Below, piece after piece: positions 45,434 through 57,649 of a stretch of 64,000 bases of DNA. The stretch is from Fasciola hepatica (taxonomy: Eukaryota; Platyhelminthes; Trematoda; Plagiorchiida; Fasciolidae). Location: assembly GCA_948099385.1 (NCBI GenBank), contig CANUEZ040000167.1:888001-952000 (forward strand), read 5' to 3'. The translations under genes and the position numbers were made by a program. Position 1 is the first letter of the stretch. Every line of letters begins with the position of its first letter. The notes below the pieces were generated by a model, which was not told the DNA's origin, made no database searches, and was given only the letters and a program-made list of their open reading frames with translations.

Positions 45434-46116
45434 TACCACAACGTGTGGCCCGAGCCTGATCATTTTCGGCCCACGGTATGCCTCGTTTTCCCTCTCAGCA
45501 GTTTCAGCATCCTCTGCCCCTCACGACCAAGCATCACAGTATTGTGCTCTAACCCCACTGCACACCATGCCAACTGACCTTTCAGCCAAAGCCTCTTTCA
45601 TCAGCGGCCCTTACTTTACTGCCCTCCCTTCTCCTCACGCTCAATCCGTGGAGCCCTGCGAAGTTCCTGCCGCTTCAACCAACTCTATCCATAGCGTTCT
45701 CCCCATCTCACTCCAATTCCTCTCACCCGGCCATTCTTCAAGCTCCTCACCAGACCGCTATCAAAACCACGGTTGCTCCTCCACTACTGCCCCACACCCC
45801 CTTACTGACCCCTCAGCTTCCTTATTACTCCCCACCCCCCCCCCCATTTAAAAATGATTGGCCCCAGAGGTCCAAATTGAGGTCGGCATGCCTTCTTCCA
45901 GAGCTATTACCCAGCGAAATCAAATCACCTCAACATCCAGTGGTTACCTCTTCCGGACTTCATGAGTGTCTAGCCCGATAAAACCCCGCGGCGACAGGAA
46001 TACGGCCGTCCAAAAGCAAGCACGACCCTCCTATGCACATTTTAGCTACCAGATCCTTGGAGGACCCACAGCCTCCCACAGAAATGCTTTCCATGGCATT
46101 ATTCAGCATTTAGAAA

Positions 46117-46310
46117 TCCGGTTGGCAACTATGCTGGTAACTCGTCCTGCATGATTCGGGTTTGAGAGAGCTAACGATGGAGGCAGTACACTTCGTGGAG
46201 AATTTGTGATGGGGTACTGCGTCTGTCGACTTGATGACGGCGGCCTCTGAATTGATGGATTTGGTGCGTAGCAGTTGTGTACTTGGATCGCCGGAAGACA
46301 GAATAGGTGC
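46117..46310 (-). repeat. Inverted copy replacing the LINE-A interior
   Basis: Inverted copy of 45,240-45,433. Its left edge coincides with the loss of ORF2 N-terminal text (46,113) and its right edge with the return of RT text (about 46,309), sharing a few bases (TGCATC) with it. It therefore sits exactly in the internal gap of the LINE. Confidence 0.88.
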
Positions 46311-47735
46311 ATCTGCATCAACGGCCAGCTGTCAGGTCCCCACCAGGAAGCGGCGGAATTATCCAAAGAATTGTTTTTGGACCACTGCTGTTTTTAATAT
46401 ATACAAGGCACATCTGCAAAACGCCGTCACTTATAGCGAAATTTTCTTATTCGCCAATGACATGAAGATATTTTATGAATTCGAAAGAAAAAACCTGCCT
46501 GTAGCACTAAACAACACCACGGTCCACATGCAGTCCCTACCCTTATGTAGTGATCTCTGGAAAATAGAATTGGCGGCAAGCAAAGGCAGTTATCTCATGC
46601 TAGACTGTAATATAACCCGTGATACGCTTAGAATTGGCGGCATCTAGCTCCTAAACTCCCCAGCAACGCGAGACCCCGGACTACAATGCTCTTACACATT
46701 CAATTTCTCTAGACACACTTCCCACGCAACTACACAGGCAAACAAGTCCCTTGGTTTGTTGCAGAGGAATGTCCCTCTCAGAAATATTAAGTTAGAGGTG
46801 TACACAAATTATTCACCCAACCCTGGAGTTCTATGCACCTGCGTTCTCAAGCATGCACAAAAGTTACTTTACCGACATTGAAAATGTACGGCATCGACTT
46901 ACCAAAAACTATTTGGGCCTTCTACGAACCTTAGCTGCAGACAACGGTGTGTGCTCCTGCGGCTTGGCCCTCTGTGGCTAAGGAGAATATGGCTCGATCT
47001 TGCACTTTTATTTAATTTTGCTCCACAAAATAGCTTCATCCGCTAGACAAGTACAGTTCAGCACAAACTCGACACATCAGCCGCGCAAAATAGAACACCG
47101 TATAACGATCATTGCTTCTCGGAAATCCCTAAGGCGGACTTCCTTCCTCCTCAGATATGCAGTTTTGTGGAATAAACATCCAGCTGATATCCATTTCACA
47201 GATTCCCAAACCGTATTTATGTCTAGACTACGCGCAGCTCTAGACATCTAAGAACGGATAGCTCTTTTAAGCCCATAGATGGATATTGATAGAGCTTACG
47301 AGAAAAGCGTTGGGTGCAAACCTGAACCCTCGATGATCTCTTAGGTGTGCCTCACCATTCACTGCCGCTGCAACAATCTTAGCATAAAACTACCAGGTAA
47401 CAAGGCTCAAATTTGATTACTTTTATGACCGTGGCCAGTGCCTCTGAAATCGTATCTGAATGCGTCAAGTACCATCAGTTGCATGAAATATGATCCTTTA
47501 AAATTTCGAATGACGCTTTCGATTTAGTCTCCGCCCCGGTCTCCAACCCAAAAAGCAGCACCTGTCGGACCTCTCAACCTCCGTCCAGTTGTCACAATAC
47601 ATCGAATCATTAGGCGCCCATCTCTCAACCTCCCTTTCTATCACGCGACTAGAATCCTCCAATGATTGCCGTATATAACATCTGATACTAAGTCAAAATC
47701 TACGAACCATCTGCTGGTCGCCTCTATGCGTCACT

Positions 47736-49249
47736 TAAATTCGTGCTTATAACAGCCGGCTCACAAATGAACTGAAACTCGTCGGACTCATGCCTTTCAG
47801 AAAAGAGTGGTCAAGTACGCAGTCCCTGAGTGTTGAGTGCCTTCCGTGCGTTAGTTTCCCACTTTCTCCCTCTTCCATAGATAACAGCCGCGCAAAACCG
47901 ATAGGAAAATGGCAACAAGCCTGTGGTTGTCTTATAATGAGGGGGAAAACAGCAAACCCTAGCAGTACTGGACCTCGTGGAACTGGGGGGCACTTTACCC
48001 CATCCTCTTCGATCGCCTTCGTTGAGGGAGTAAGCGAGAAAAGGCCATGCAGTGCCAACCGCGTGTATTCTCACAGGGCCTGAGTACGGAGACAGCACGC
48101 TGGCGTGTGCCGAGGCAGTGTATCGGACGTAGCACTTGCTGTTGCCGCGTGCGCCAAACGCACGGCTGAACAAGTGGTGGACAGGGGGGGGATAGGTTGA
48201 TGGCTAAGGAGGCCCCTTCTTAGAAGACCGCCCACGGGAAGGGCTTCGGTTTGGGAGTCCGGCTAGCCAACGGGCCTGTCACCTATAGTAATGCCAATGA
48301 AATAACTGAGTGTTGCAGCTCTTTGCTACTTTGAAAACGTGTGTGGTTTTGGACCGCAGATTCGAGGTCCTCAGATTCGGTGGCATTACCTGTGAATGAC
48401 ATCCTGTCACCTGACGGACAGAACAAACGCGACAACTAAAGAAACGTGTAAGATCACTCCGAAATGAATGAATTACTCTAAGAAGTAGAAATAAAAACTA
48501 ATTGAAATCCTTTTATTAAGGTTAAATTGAATAGAAAACATGGGTCTCCCATGGAAGAGAACAGAGGAAAACAAAACAAAAAGAAGAACAGAAAGTTACA
48601 CTCGCTAGAATGTGGTGGATTGCAGTCGAAGCGAGACACTAGGATGAGCCGCCGTAGCTGGCTACTCAACCAGAAAATCCTAGTAGGTTCAACGCTGGAG
48701 GTAGGACTGTCCGGTGTTTATGGCGATGATATCAATGGAACTTTCTCTCCGCTCACCCCGGTGAATGACCTGGTACAGGTTAAGCTTGATAAACGGATGC
48801 TGTGGTCGGTTTTTTCGGAAATGAGTGTATCGTGCGTAGGGGTTTCTAGTGCGGGCGAAGTGGATGGGGGATGCGAAAACTTCCCGCGGGGGGGGGGGGT
48901 ATCCTGCCTTTAGCCGATGACTATTTTTTAAAAATTGTGAGAGTCCATCCAAAACTGCCGACTTTTAGCTATTGTTTCCGGAGGTGATGGATGAGCAGAG
49001 CAACGAGTTGTTTGGTGGGAAAAATTGGTAAATGGCATTAGTGTGGAAAACAAAGCTAGAATGGGCAGCCACAAGAGTGAGTAAGAAAAGATCTCTATTT
49101 TGAATATCATTAATATTTGATTTTTGTTTACATTTGTTTTTTCCGTTTTCATGGGATCCAACACACCGTATCTGCGAAACTAACGGGTTTCTTCATCACC
49201 CGTCTGCCATTGGAAGTCAGTGGAGGCTGCTTTGTGTTGAGGGTTATGT
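47736..49249. other. No recognisable gene
   Basis: LINE-A 3' flank gives way to unassigned DNA. Open frames at 47,790-48,083, 48,173-47,811 (minus) and 48,527-48,913 have no domain I can name. A run of 12 G lies at 48,888-48,899. I looked here for a 3' LTR of the neighbouring gypsy remnant and found none. Confidence 0.4.
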
Positions 49250-52200
49250 CAGGGTGGCCGGACAACTGAGTTATTGGCTTTGGTTAGGTCGGTGTAATGG
49301 AATGTCGGAGACATAGATGCTGGTCCGGAAGGATTCGGTGGGGTAACATCTGACGGAATGGGTTCAGCCAGAAAAGCTGGTTAAAGTCGGTCCGTGGTAA
49401 CCGTTCCCTTTCTGCCCTTGTGGCCGACGGTGGTTGTTTCCTCCAGACAGAGCAGGACCCTGTAGGGGCCTGAAAATGCAGGTTATAGAGAAGCGCGAAT
49501 TTCTCTTCTAAATAAGACGTGTGTACAGTCTTGGAGGTGTGGGTGCACTTAAACCGTCGTGTTTTGTTTGCGAGCTGCAGAAAGGTGTAACTTACGCGTC
49601 TGGTGCGTGAGCCTGGCGGATTAATCAGCGTAGTCAAAAGTAACGATGCACTTCGGGACTACCGCGTCTCCAGGAAGTCAAAGCGCACAACCGAATGTGA
49701 GTTCGGCTGATGTGGTTTGTAGATCGCCCTCAACAGCCTTGCGGCAACCTGAAAGTGCTGGCGGCAGTGATTCCCGCCAGCCTGAAGTGTTTTGAGCCGC
49801 TGAGGCTGCCTTCCGTTGCCGATGAAAGCATTCTACCACTCCGTTAGCTGACGGGTGGTAGGCGGTGGTTTGAACGAGGCTGGTGCCTAAATCTTGTAGG
49901 AGACTACTGAGGGCTCCCTCGGGGTGCGAGCCGCGGTCCGTGGTAACCACGACTGGACAACCAAATGCCGCCACTCAGTGTTCTCCGAGAACTTGGGCGA
50001 TTGGTTTGCTAGCTGCACTGTGCAAAGATAGAGCTAACGGCCATCTGGTGAAACGATCTACACAAGTGAGCAGATATATGCTACTCTTTGACGGGGCAAC
50101 GGCCCTACCAGGCCGACATGCACGTGCCGGAGAAGTAAGTCGACAGCTGAAAATTGTGACAATGGCCAATGAAACGATATCGCGGTTCACATAGTGCCAA
50201 GCATAACGGTCACCGATGGGTTTAGTGGAGGTCTTCATACCAGGATGGGACAAACCGTGTGAGGTTTCAGGATTCTGTCGTCTAAAAGCTGACTGTACCA
50301 CGGGCCTTGGATGGCCTTTGGACATGTTAAACCGTATGTACTCTTCGGCTTAGGGAATGAGAACGACGGGGTCCGCAGCGAATAAGTGCTACGGAGCTGT
50401 TCTACCTCAGGATCGTCTGCTTCGGCGGATGCAGTAGCCTTGAGGCTGATCAGGCCAAGGGTGCTGAGGTCCAGGTTGCTGATACGAGATAGCGCGTTCG
50501 CGACAGGTTTGGAGACATCTGAGATATGACGTACATCACCCGTGTACTGAGTGACGCAACCCAGGTGTCGAAACTATCTAGAAAGGTATCTGTCCGTGGT
50601 GGAGAGCAATACCTGGATGACCGGTTTATGGTCGATATAGACCGTGAATTAGCGTCCCTCTAAGAGGTGTCAACAGTGGCCGATGCCTAGGGAGATAGCG
50701 GGGCCAAAAGAGCTTCACTTGGATTAAGCCACTTGTGGGGTTTTGGAGAAGAATGCAACGAGCTGCCAAGTGTCGGCTAAGTATTGTTGCAGCTCGGCAC
50801 TCGCGGCCTTGTTTATTGCGTCGGTGACTGACACCATGGCGGAAGTTGGCTTCAGGTTCGATAGCGAGGTTATATTGCTGATAGCCTGCTTCGGCATAGC
50901 AAATGCATCCCTCGCGGTTTCCGTGAAAAACCAGCTGCTTCGCTTTGACTTTTAACGGATCTGTGAGCGGCTGCATCAGCTGAGTGCACTGTGGGATGAA
51001 AAGCTCAAAGAAGTTGACCAACCTGTCGAAAAGCCGTGGTTGCCTTGATGACGTAGTTTCCGGATAGTCCAGGAATGCCTGCACTTTATCCCGTAATGGT
51101 ATGGCCCCTGTGGAAATAACCTTGTGACTTAGAGATGCAATGGCCTAGACGCTCATTACATACCTATTTGCGTTGACCTGGACCCGTGTTGAGATAGACG
51201 GTCGCAAAAGATGCGTAGGCATGCTCAATGTTCTGCCGTAGGCAAGCTTGCAGTCAGAATGTTGTAAGGATGAGCAAAAGCAAAATCAAAACCACCACAT
51301 ACCACATCGACGAAGGGCTAGAAAGTATGCGCAGCATAGCTAAGTCCAAAGGGCATTTGAAGAAGCTCGGAAAGACTAAAAGGAGTCGTTACGGCTGTTT
51401 TAAGGATATCAGCCCCAGTTACTTGCATTCGGCTGTATGCCCTCACTACATTTATTCAGCTGAAAAATAGCCTTACCCTCTAAACCACCTGTGAGGTCCG
51501 TGGTGTGCAGAATAGGATATCGATTGGAGGTAACCACTCGACTGAGTGAGCATTGGTCCAAGCACGGTCTCCAGTCGTCAGGCGACTTCTTCGGGACCAT
51601 GTGCAGGGGCGATGCTCACAGAATATTGGAAGGCTGGATAATGCCGAAGTTGGGCACGTGATAAAACTTGCAGTGGACTACACGGAGCTAGTCTGGAGCC
51701 AACTCGCGGGGTTGAGCTTAGACCGGGGTCCTCTTGCAACGATGAGGTGGGCCACTTCAGTGGTGATTGGAGACAGGTCGTTGTTTGGGCGGACAAGTTC
51801 GGGGTACTCGCTGAATAACCTACCGAATTCGGTTTCGAAAGTGGTAACTGGCATGAGGATCGCTAGTGGTTGAGCCTCAGTTAAGGAACCAACAAAGAAA
51901 TTTGATATGACTCGATAAACCAGCCGCAGCTTACCGAGATCGACTGCTAGACCGTGACCTTCTGGAAAATCCAAGCCCAGAATAGCCTGGTGCACGTCGG
52001 TCGCGGCGAAAACCACAGAGGAAAATACGGCGCAAGCCCGGGACTTGGGTGAAAAATTGGCTATCGTGTGTTAAGATTGGAGTGTCATTGGTGGCTTGCA
52101 GTTTTATAGCTGCAGGGGAGACCGTGGGCCGTTTAGAAACCTGCTCCATACTGACCTGCGCTCCCTTATCGGTCAAGAGACACATACCAGTAGTCCTGTC

Positions 52201-52860
52201 TTTCACCTAAATGAGGTGACTAGGAACAGGGACGCCCGAGGAGGTTGTTGCCTGCACCTCTCGGTTCGGCGGTTTCCCTGGCGGGCGCGGTAAGCACAAG
52301 GCCGTTAGCGTTTGTTCTCCTGGGACCCGAAGCGGCTGTAATAGTGCCAATCGCCGGATTGAGCTTTTGCTTTCGGGGCTTTTGGGGTAAGACGGCGACG
52401 GCTTTGGCTTCGTAAGAATAGGCTGTTAGTGGTGGTCTCGTGCCGTTCCACCACCTGCCGTAAAAGGCCGACTCACTGCCATGAAATCTGAACGTCACAG
52501 CTGCTGCCGGGTGCGTTGCGCAGTGCGGTTGTCGACTCAGAGATAACAGCGAGATCTGGTGGAGTGAAAGCGGAGTTGGCGAATGTATGGGACCGTAGGG
52601 CAAAAGCACATGCCTTCTCAAGGACCTTGTCTGCAGCCTCTGGGCACTTATCCAGAGCTGACTCCGTATTAGAACGGGACTATGCTCTGAGCGTACGGTG
52701 GAAGCCGCTGCCTCCATAGTTGACGCAATACCGCATCGTCCATGGACGTCGTACCAAGCTCTGAATGTCTTTTCCGTAGCAGCTGGGATGGGCTCATACC
52801 CCATAGCTGGACTTCGGAGAGAACATGTTGGATAATTTTCTTCTAACGCTGCCATGCTCC
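49250..52860 (-). pseudogene. Ty3/gypsy LTR retrotransposon remnant (CsRn1-like)
   Basis: On minus, gag starts with an ATG at 52,855 (MAALEENYP) and stays open to 52,220. A protease-like LTDKGAQVS near 52,180 has Lys where the family has D-S/T-G. RT: MVPKKSPDDWRPC near 51,590, AVTTPFSLSELLQMPFGL near 51,370, with the catalytic YxDD box lost. RNase H: AISLGIGHC, LEGR and FTVYIDHKPVI near 50,630. Integrase keeps its three acidic positions: CVDRFTRW near 50,070, TTDRGSHPEGA near 49,935, NGVVECFHR near 49,830. A C-terminal tail runs to about 49,250. Domain order PR-RT-RH-IN fits Ty3/gypsy; the CsRn1 link is by resemblance and host type only. Frameshifts throughout; dead. Confidence 0.85.
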
Positions 52861-52961
52861 TAATCACAGCTCTCCGGGGTGTGTCTTACGGGTTGTGATC
52901 TGGTGGGTTGAAAAAGATATCCCGGACTTATGGGATCGTACTAGCTGGGATTGCTGGGAGC

Positions 52962-53040
52962 TGTTTATTGATAATGGTGTATTTCTGGACCATGGTAGAG
53001 AAGCACGCGCGAGCGCATGATCATGGTGTACAAAAACACC
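52962..53040 (-). repeat. LTR-like end next to gag
   Basis: Upstream of gag on minus lies a stretch ending in AATAAACAGCTCCCAGC, with an AATAAA signal. Part of it (52,979-53,031) matches 13,669-13,721. This fits the end of a 5' LTR about 110 bases before the gag ATG. I could not define the outer LTR end, a primer-binding site or a matching 3' LTR. Confidence 0.5.
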
Positions 53041-53931
53041 CAGCACGATGAAATATACACGAGATGCAAGAATAGGAGTCACAAATAGCGGAAACAAAAC
53101 TGTAGCTAGAAACGCCTCCCGAGTCCTAAAAATATGATTCGGTCTTTCCTGCGCTTCTTTGGGGATGATTTCCCCATAATTTCCGGCAGGTATTTAAGAC
53201 CTCTGCCGGAAAACGATGGTCACGTGGTGCATCCTGTTCTTGTCCGAGACCTTGAAGTCCTAGAAAGAGCTTAGTGGGTCTCCACAAAGGCATTATGGGG
53301 TCTGTCCTATCTAAACTATCCCGTCCGCCTCTCACTCCTTAATCTCCATCCCCTTGACTAAAGACGCGTAAGAAGTGATCTGTCTATGACGTTTCATCTT
53401 TTTGAATCAGGCCAAAGCGAGTGCTTCTTCTCCGCCTGTCCAGCTTTTTCTCTCCGTTTTCGCAGCGGGAAGGTTGTTAAACCAAGGCCGTGCACTTCAT
53501 TACGAAATAACTTTTTTTAGCTATGGGGTTATAACTCTACGGAAAGCACTTCCAAAGGGTATTGTTCTCTAACAAAACAAAACTGTTTTCAAGAAAGAGT
53601 CAAGCCTCTACCTTCGTCTCTGCCAGTGATTCCTTGTCCATAAAAAGTGAAGTAGATATCGTTTATTGCATTTTCATTCCGCTAGATGTTCATGAATGTA
53701 GCACCCCCATTAGGCTTAAGACACTGCCTACAGTGAGACACTGCATGATGTTATGTGTATTTTGTCTTTGTTGCGGCCCCGCCTCCCCCTGCTTCCTTTT
53801 ACTCTCGTTTCAGCCTGGTGAATCGGGCAGGGAATCACAGACTTCCTCGAGATCGAGGACAACTGGACTCAAACCCACGAACCCGTGTGGTACTTCAGTA
53901 CCTCAAAATAGCTTGAAAGGGCCAAAATAAT
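53041..53931. other. No recognisable gene
   Basis: Possibly the rest of the LTR, then unassigned DNA. A 122-codon plus frame (53,562-53,930) and a 69-codon minus frame (53,335-53,126) carry no known motif. Confidence 0.4.
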
Positions 53932-56110
53932 AATAGTTTGCAGGGCAAGTACGAGCTGGTTTCGAATCTGAATTAAGCAGTAATTTGAAGATGGATGAAA
54001 CTACTTCTTTTACTTTTAACTGTTTTCCAGCCGCGAATTTTGGCTGGAGAAATGCGTGACCTTGATAATAAATGACCACTAAAATGCCGAGAAAGACATT
54101 TGTTTGGGTGAAAATACTGCCAAAAGTAGTTTATTGGCACATTTCTCACATAAAATTTTGATTGAATTTCAGAAACATTCATTTCCCTCAAGAATTCCCA
54201 AGGATTAGCTAATTTTCCCTTTTCTTTCAGATTGTGGATGGTAGTTTATTGCTTCACTTTCGGGCAATGATGGCCCGTAGGGATACATGAAGTATTGTGG
54301 GTGCACAGTGCTAAGGATACTTTATCAACCAAAATGGTGCAAGCCATGGATAACGGAGGCTCTCTAGTGTTCCTTGAACGGAATAAGTCCCGAATAGGGA
54401 TAAATGGTAAAAATATATGGAAGTACACTCGGGAATTTTGATGGATATTAGAAGAACAGCTCTCCATAAAGATAATGTGAGCCCGGAATGACAGATTTTC
54501 CCGGGTTCAACGAGAGTGGTAGGTTATGAAACAGGGAGACAAGAATCAAACTGTGGTAAAGTGCTCTCGGAAACGTTGGTGAATGCGGAGGAGGAACAGC
54601 AATCCATTGAAAAGATGAGTTTAGTTTCAGAATCAATAACCTGCACCATTCGGATAAAAGGGAGCGCAGCCTGAGGGTCCTGGGTTAGTGACGAATCAGT
54701 TTCAAGCCGGATACCGGCCGAAAGAAACGTGAAATCTTGCAACAGATACTGGAGTGGAAAACCTCCGCATAGGCTCGCACCCTATTGTTCTGTTACATTG
54801 ACGAAAATATATTTAATCGTTGATTCTCGGTGTTGTTCAGCTTTAATATTGGGAACCAAGAATGAGGATGATAAGTGGCTTCGCCTTTAGGTGATGATCG
54901 AGATTTTATGGACAAGAAATTCCTGCGTTGCGTATTCGAGCTCTGCTATCGAATTGTTCCACATAAGAGCAAGGCTATGTGCATCATCCCGTGAGTAGGG
55001 TTCACCTGGCGGAGTAAAGGAAGTGTCGATCAATCAGTGGCAGGTTGCGTGTGAAATGTTATTCGTGCAGGCTTCAGCAGTGACATCAGTAGGAGAGCTG
55101 TTGCTTCTGAAGACGTAAATCAGTTTACTAGTATGCAGTTGGGCGTGTTTCATGTTGGGCGACCCGATCAATATCCCAGTTGGTATGGAAGATTCCACTC
55201 AGGTCACAGTAGGTACGGGTCAAAGTGCAAGCCATGAACAACTTATGTGGAGCTCGATGGGGTGGGCGATGTCGAAACCCGAAACAAATGAGGGGTGGCA
55301 GCCTGAAGGTGGTTCCAGCTGTGGGCCAAAATAAAAAATGACGAAAACTAATGGCGAACTAGTTGGGATTTTTTGAACCGTCGGTGGCACATATTCCATA
55401 TTCTGATCTGGGTTTTATTCGAGAGTTTAAGTAACGTAGCCTTGCGGGGGGTTTAAGCTTAACTGTTCAGGCTAGCAAGGCAGCGTACACTAAGTAGGCT
55501 ACCGTGTCCGCATTTCAAAGGATAAGCCGTTTGCGCGCAATTAGAAATGGTAACCCCCAATGCCCCTTGCTTACGCAGAATGCAAGCCAGCACCGAGGCG
55601 GCAGGATACCTCACCTATATACGTCTGAAAGAACAGTGTGAGAGTAAATGGAGTTGGTACCCTGCTAGCGTGGCACTTTACTTGTTACCGTCTCTTCTGG
55701 TATAGTGGTTATTCGATGGTTAAAAGGTTTTCAGAAACATTTAAGTAAGATTGCAGAAAACACTACTGGGGCATCGGTGGTGATGCTCTGGAGAAAACCG
55801 GTATCGTGCAGAGCAATGCAAATTTATATTCGTCTGCCCTCCTACTCGACAGTGCTGGCATACTGAAAATAAACTTGAATTTGAGCCGGTAAAATCTCAT
55901 GAAGTGGAGATTGCATGGACACCTTTTTATTATAAGTGTGAGGAAAGATGGCTATTTGGGAAGAGGAAATAAGAACTGTTTCCATGTTAATTTTTTGAAT
56001 CTAAATGAGGCAAGCGTTGGTCATCCACTGTGCCAACATGCTTTCCACGTCAGAGGGCTCAAAATCTTGGCTATTGTAGTGACTGTAGTTGGCAGAAGGC
56101 AACTAGAAGT
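53932..56110. repeat. Unassigned dispersed repeat R, copy 2
   Basis: Aligns with 13,832-15,480 in the same orientation. It is longer, with about 285 extra bases near 54,000-54,285 and smaller indels. Short minus-frame peptides share a little text between copies (RLETDSSL here, RLEIDSPL in copy 1), but reading is broken in both. As in copy 1, an LTR-like end precedes it and a LINE-A element on minus follows. Confidence 0.65.
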
Positions 56111-57649
56111 ACTAAGAACCCAGATAGCAGTTTGTGTAACTGGCCTCAGGCATACTTGACACGTGTAGCCTTGCGGCATCTAAGGTTCTGATGATGCTGG
56201 CTGGTGTCGGATGTGGTTGCTGTTAGATTGGGTTGTAAACCTAAGCGAGGCTTGGATGATGGGACATCGAAAAGGTAGCTTTTTAACAAAGATAACGGGG
56301 GACAGAGGGGCTTGGGTGGAAAAGGTGACTGGTTTTCACTTCTTTGCTCTCTTTTCCCATTTCGGGCTTCATCGTGGTTGGTGCTGTTCGTCAGATAAGC
56401 CGACATGCTTTTTGGATCAATGGGCAGAAAGTCAAGGCTAAGGCAACGGTCGCATTTGACGTCCTTATGCTTGCTAGGTGCACTTAGTAAGGGCATGGGT
56501 GGTTGAAACTTAGAGCGGGAGGTAGATGAGCATATGCGGAGAGTCCTGTGCGCTGTTACCCCGGTCAGTCTCGTGCGTAAAAACCAAAAGCTTTTCGAGC
56601 GAACGAGGGCGATAGAGGGTTTCCCCTTCCGCAGGATCGGGTCTAAGCTGAGAGGTGACATAACCATAAACGGGGGTTGCCCATTTCCTTCACAGCCCGA
56701 TACCAGATATTTGTGGAGATCGAATCGATCTCACCAGGTTCTTTTTGTTTTCTACCTTTCTTTTTTATTTTTTTGTTTTCTAACAGAAGAGAGGGGGAGC
56801 CCATGTAGGAACTTCCCATAGCCCCTTCACCTGATCGTAATTTTGTGCGTATTGGCCTTTTTTCGCAACCAATGGAAGTGGTCTGTTTCCCCCATGTTCG
56901 GACGACGCTACTGTATGGGTGCCGTTGACATCAGCTGTTCCGCTAGCATGGACTGATAGAATGAGGAGTGGAACTGAGCGGAAAAATGGAGTAGGACAAC
57001 GAGTGCTGTAAAGCCCAGGCCAGCATACTTGTCTCGGTCTCATACAACTCCAGACTATGCCTTAGACCATCAGAAACCATTCCAGGCTAGCTTATTTAAA
57101 TGGGTTAAGCTCCGCTCACGGGAAAAAATATGCCACATATGGTGGAAGTTAACAGTAGTTGGTGGATGGCAGATACAGAGACGAGACGAGGGAACAGGCC
57201 ATCAAGTAGGTACTGGAAGTTGAACATTTGGGATAGGGTATTATGGAATGAGATAATTAATGAAAGCTAAGTAGGGCCGGACATAAAACCCAGGCGGGTG
57301 GTGGTAGCCATAATAAACGGCAAAGGAGTAAATAAATTAAGTAAAGTGTTGGACGGTGGAACTGAGTGTCTTGGGGGTCCAAAGCCACATCTTAGTTTGC
57401 TGGAGAGAAATCTCAGGCGAAAAAACCTGGGAATGATTGGCAGTTGAACATGAATGTTGTCTAGAATCGGGAGAACCAGCAAGCACTAAACCAGGCACAG
57501 TTACAAAGTTCAACAAATTGTAGCTACAGTAATATAGATTAGGTGTAGTATGGGGTAAAAGAAAAATATCGCCCTGGCGTTTGTAGTTGGGCGAGAAATG
57601 AAAGTTCTAGTGCCATAATCCTAACAACCGAAGCCGTTTTCGAAGGTCG
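56111..57649. other. No recognisable gene; LINE 3' flank at the right
   Basis: A 173-codon minus frame (56,667-56,146), rich in Pro, Ser and Lys, has no known domain. A T-rich run lies near 56,735-56,780. The part close to 57,650 is probably the 3' UTR of the LINE that follows on minus. Confidence 0.4.

Larger units (their letters stand above)
45000..47735 (+). pseudogene. LINE-A copy with inverted replacement of its middle
   Basis: A Pro/Ser-rich 5' region (45,000-45,850) is followed by text matching the N-terminal part of ORF2: AVQKQA near 46,000, then PPTEMLSMALF at 46,068-46,100, against PPTEMLTIALF in the intact copy. Reading then breaks, and a 194-bp inverted copy of 45,240-45,433 follows. 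LINE text resumes at about 46,309 with ICINGQLSGPH (intact copy VTCINGQISDPH) and runs to the C-terminus: FGPLLFL, FANDMKIFYEFER (first Asp of FADD lost), SYTFNFS near 46,695, LLRYAVLWNKHPADI near 47,160. Roughly 590 codons of endonuclease and RT are absent. 47,326-47,735 is LINE-A 3' UTR. Dead. Confidence 0.85.

Noticed and set aside
45119..45851. Pro/Ser-rich frames as a mucin-like or secreted protein
   Set aside because: They lie in the 5' region of a LINE-A copy, overlap in several frames and have no signal peptide; pyrimidine-rich DNA explains the composition.
48888..48899. Run of 12 G as a regulatory quadruplex
   Set aside because: A single homopolymer without further G runs in a spaced pattern, no gene nearby; could also be a sequencing artefact.
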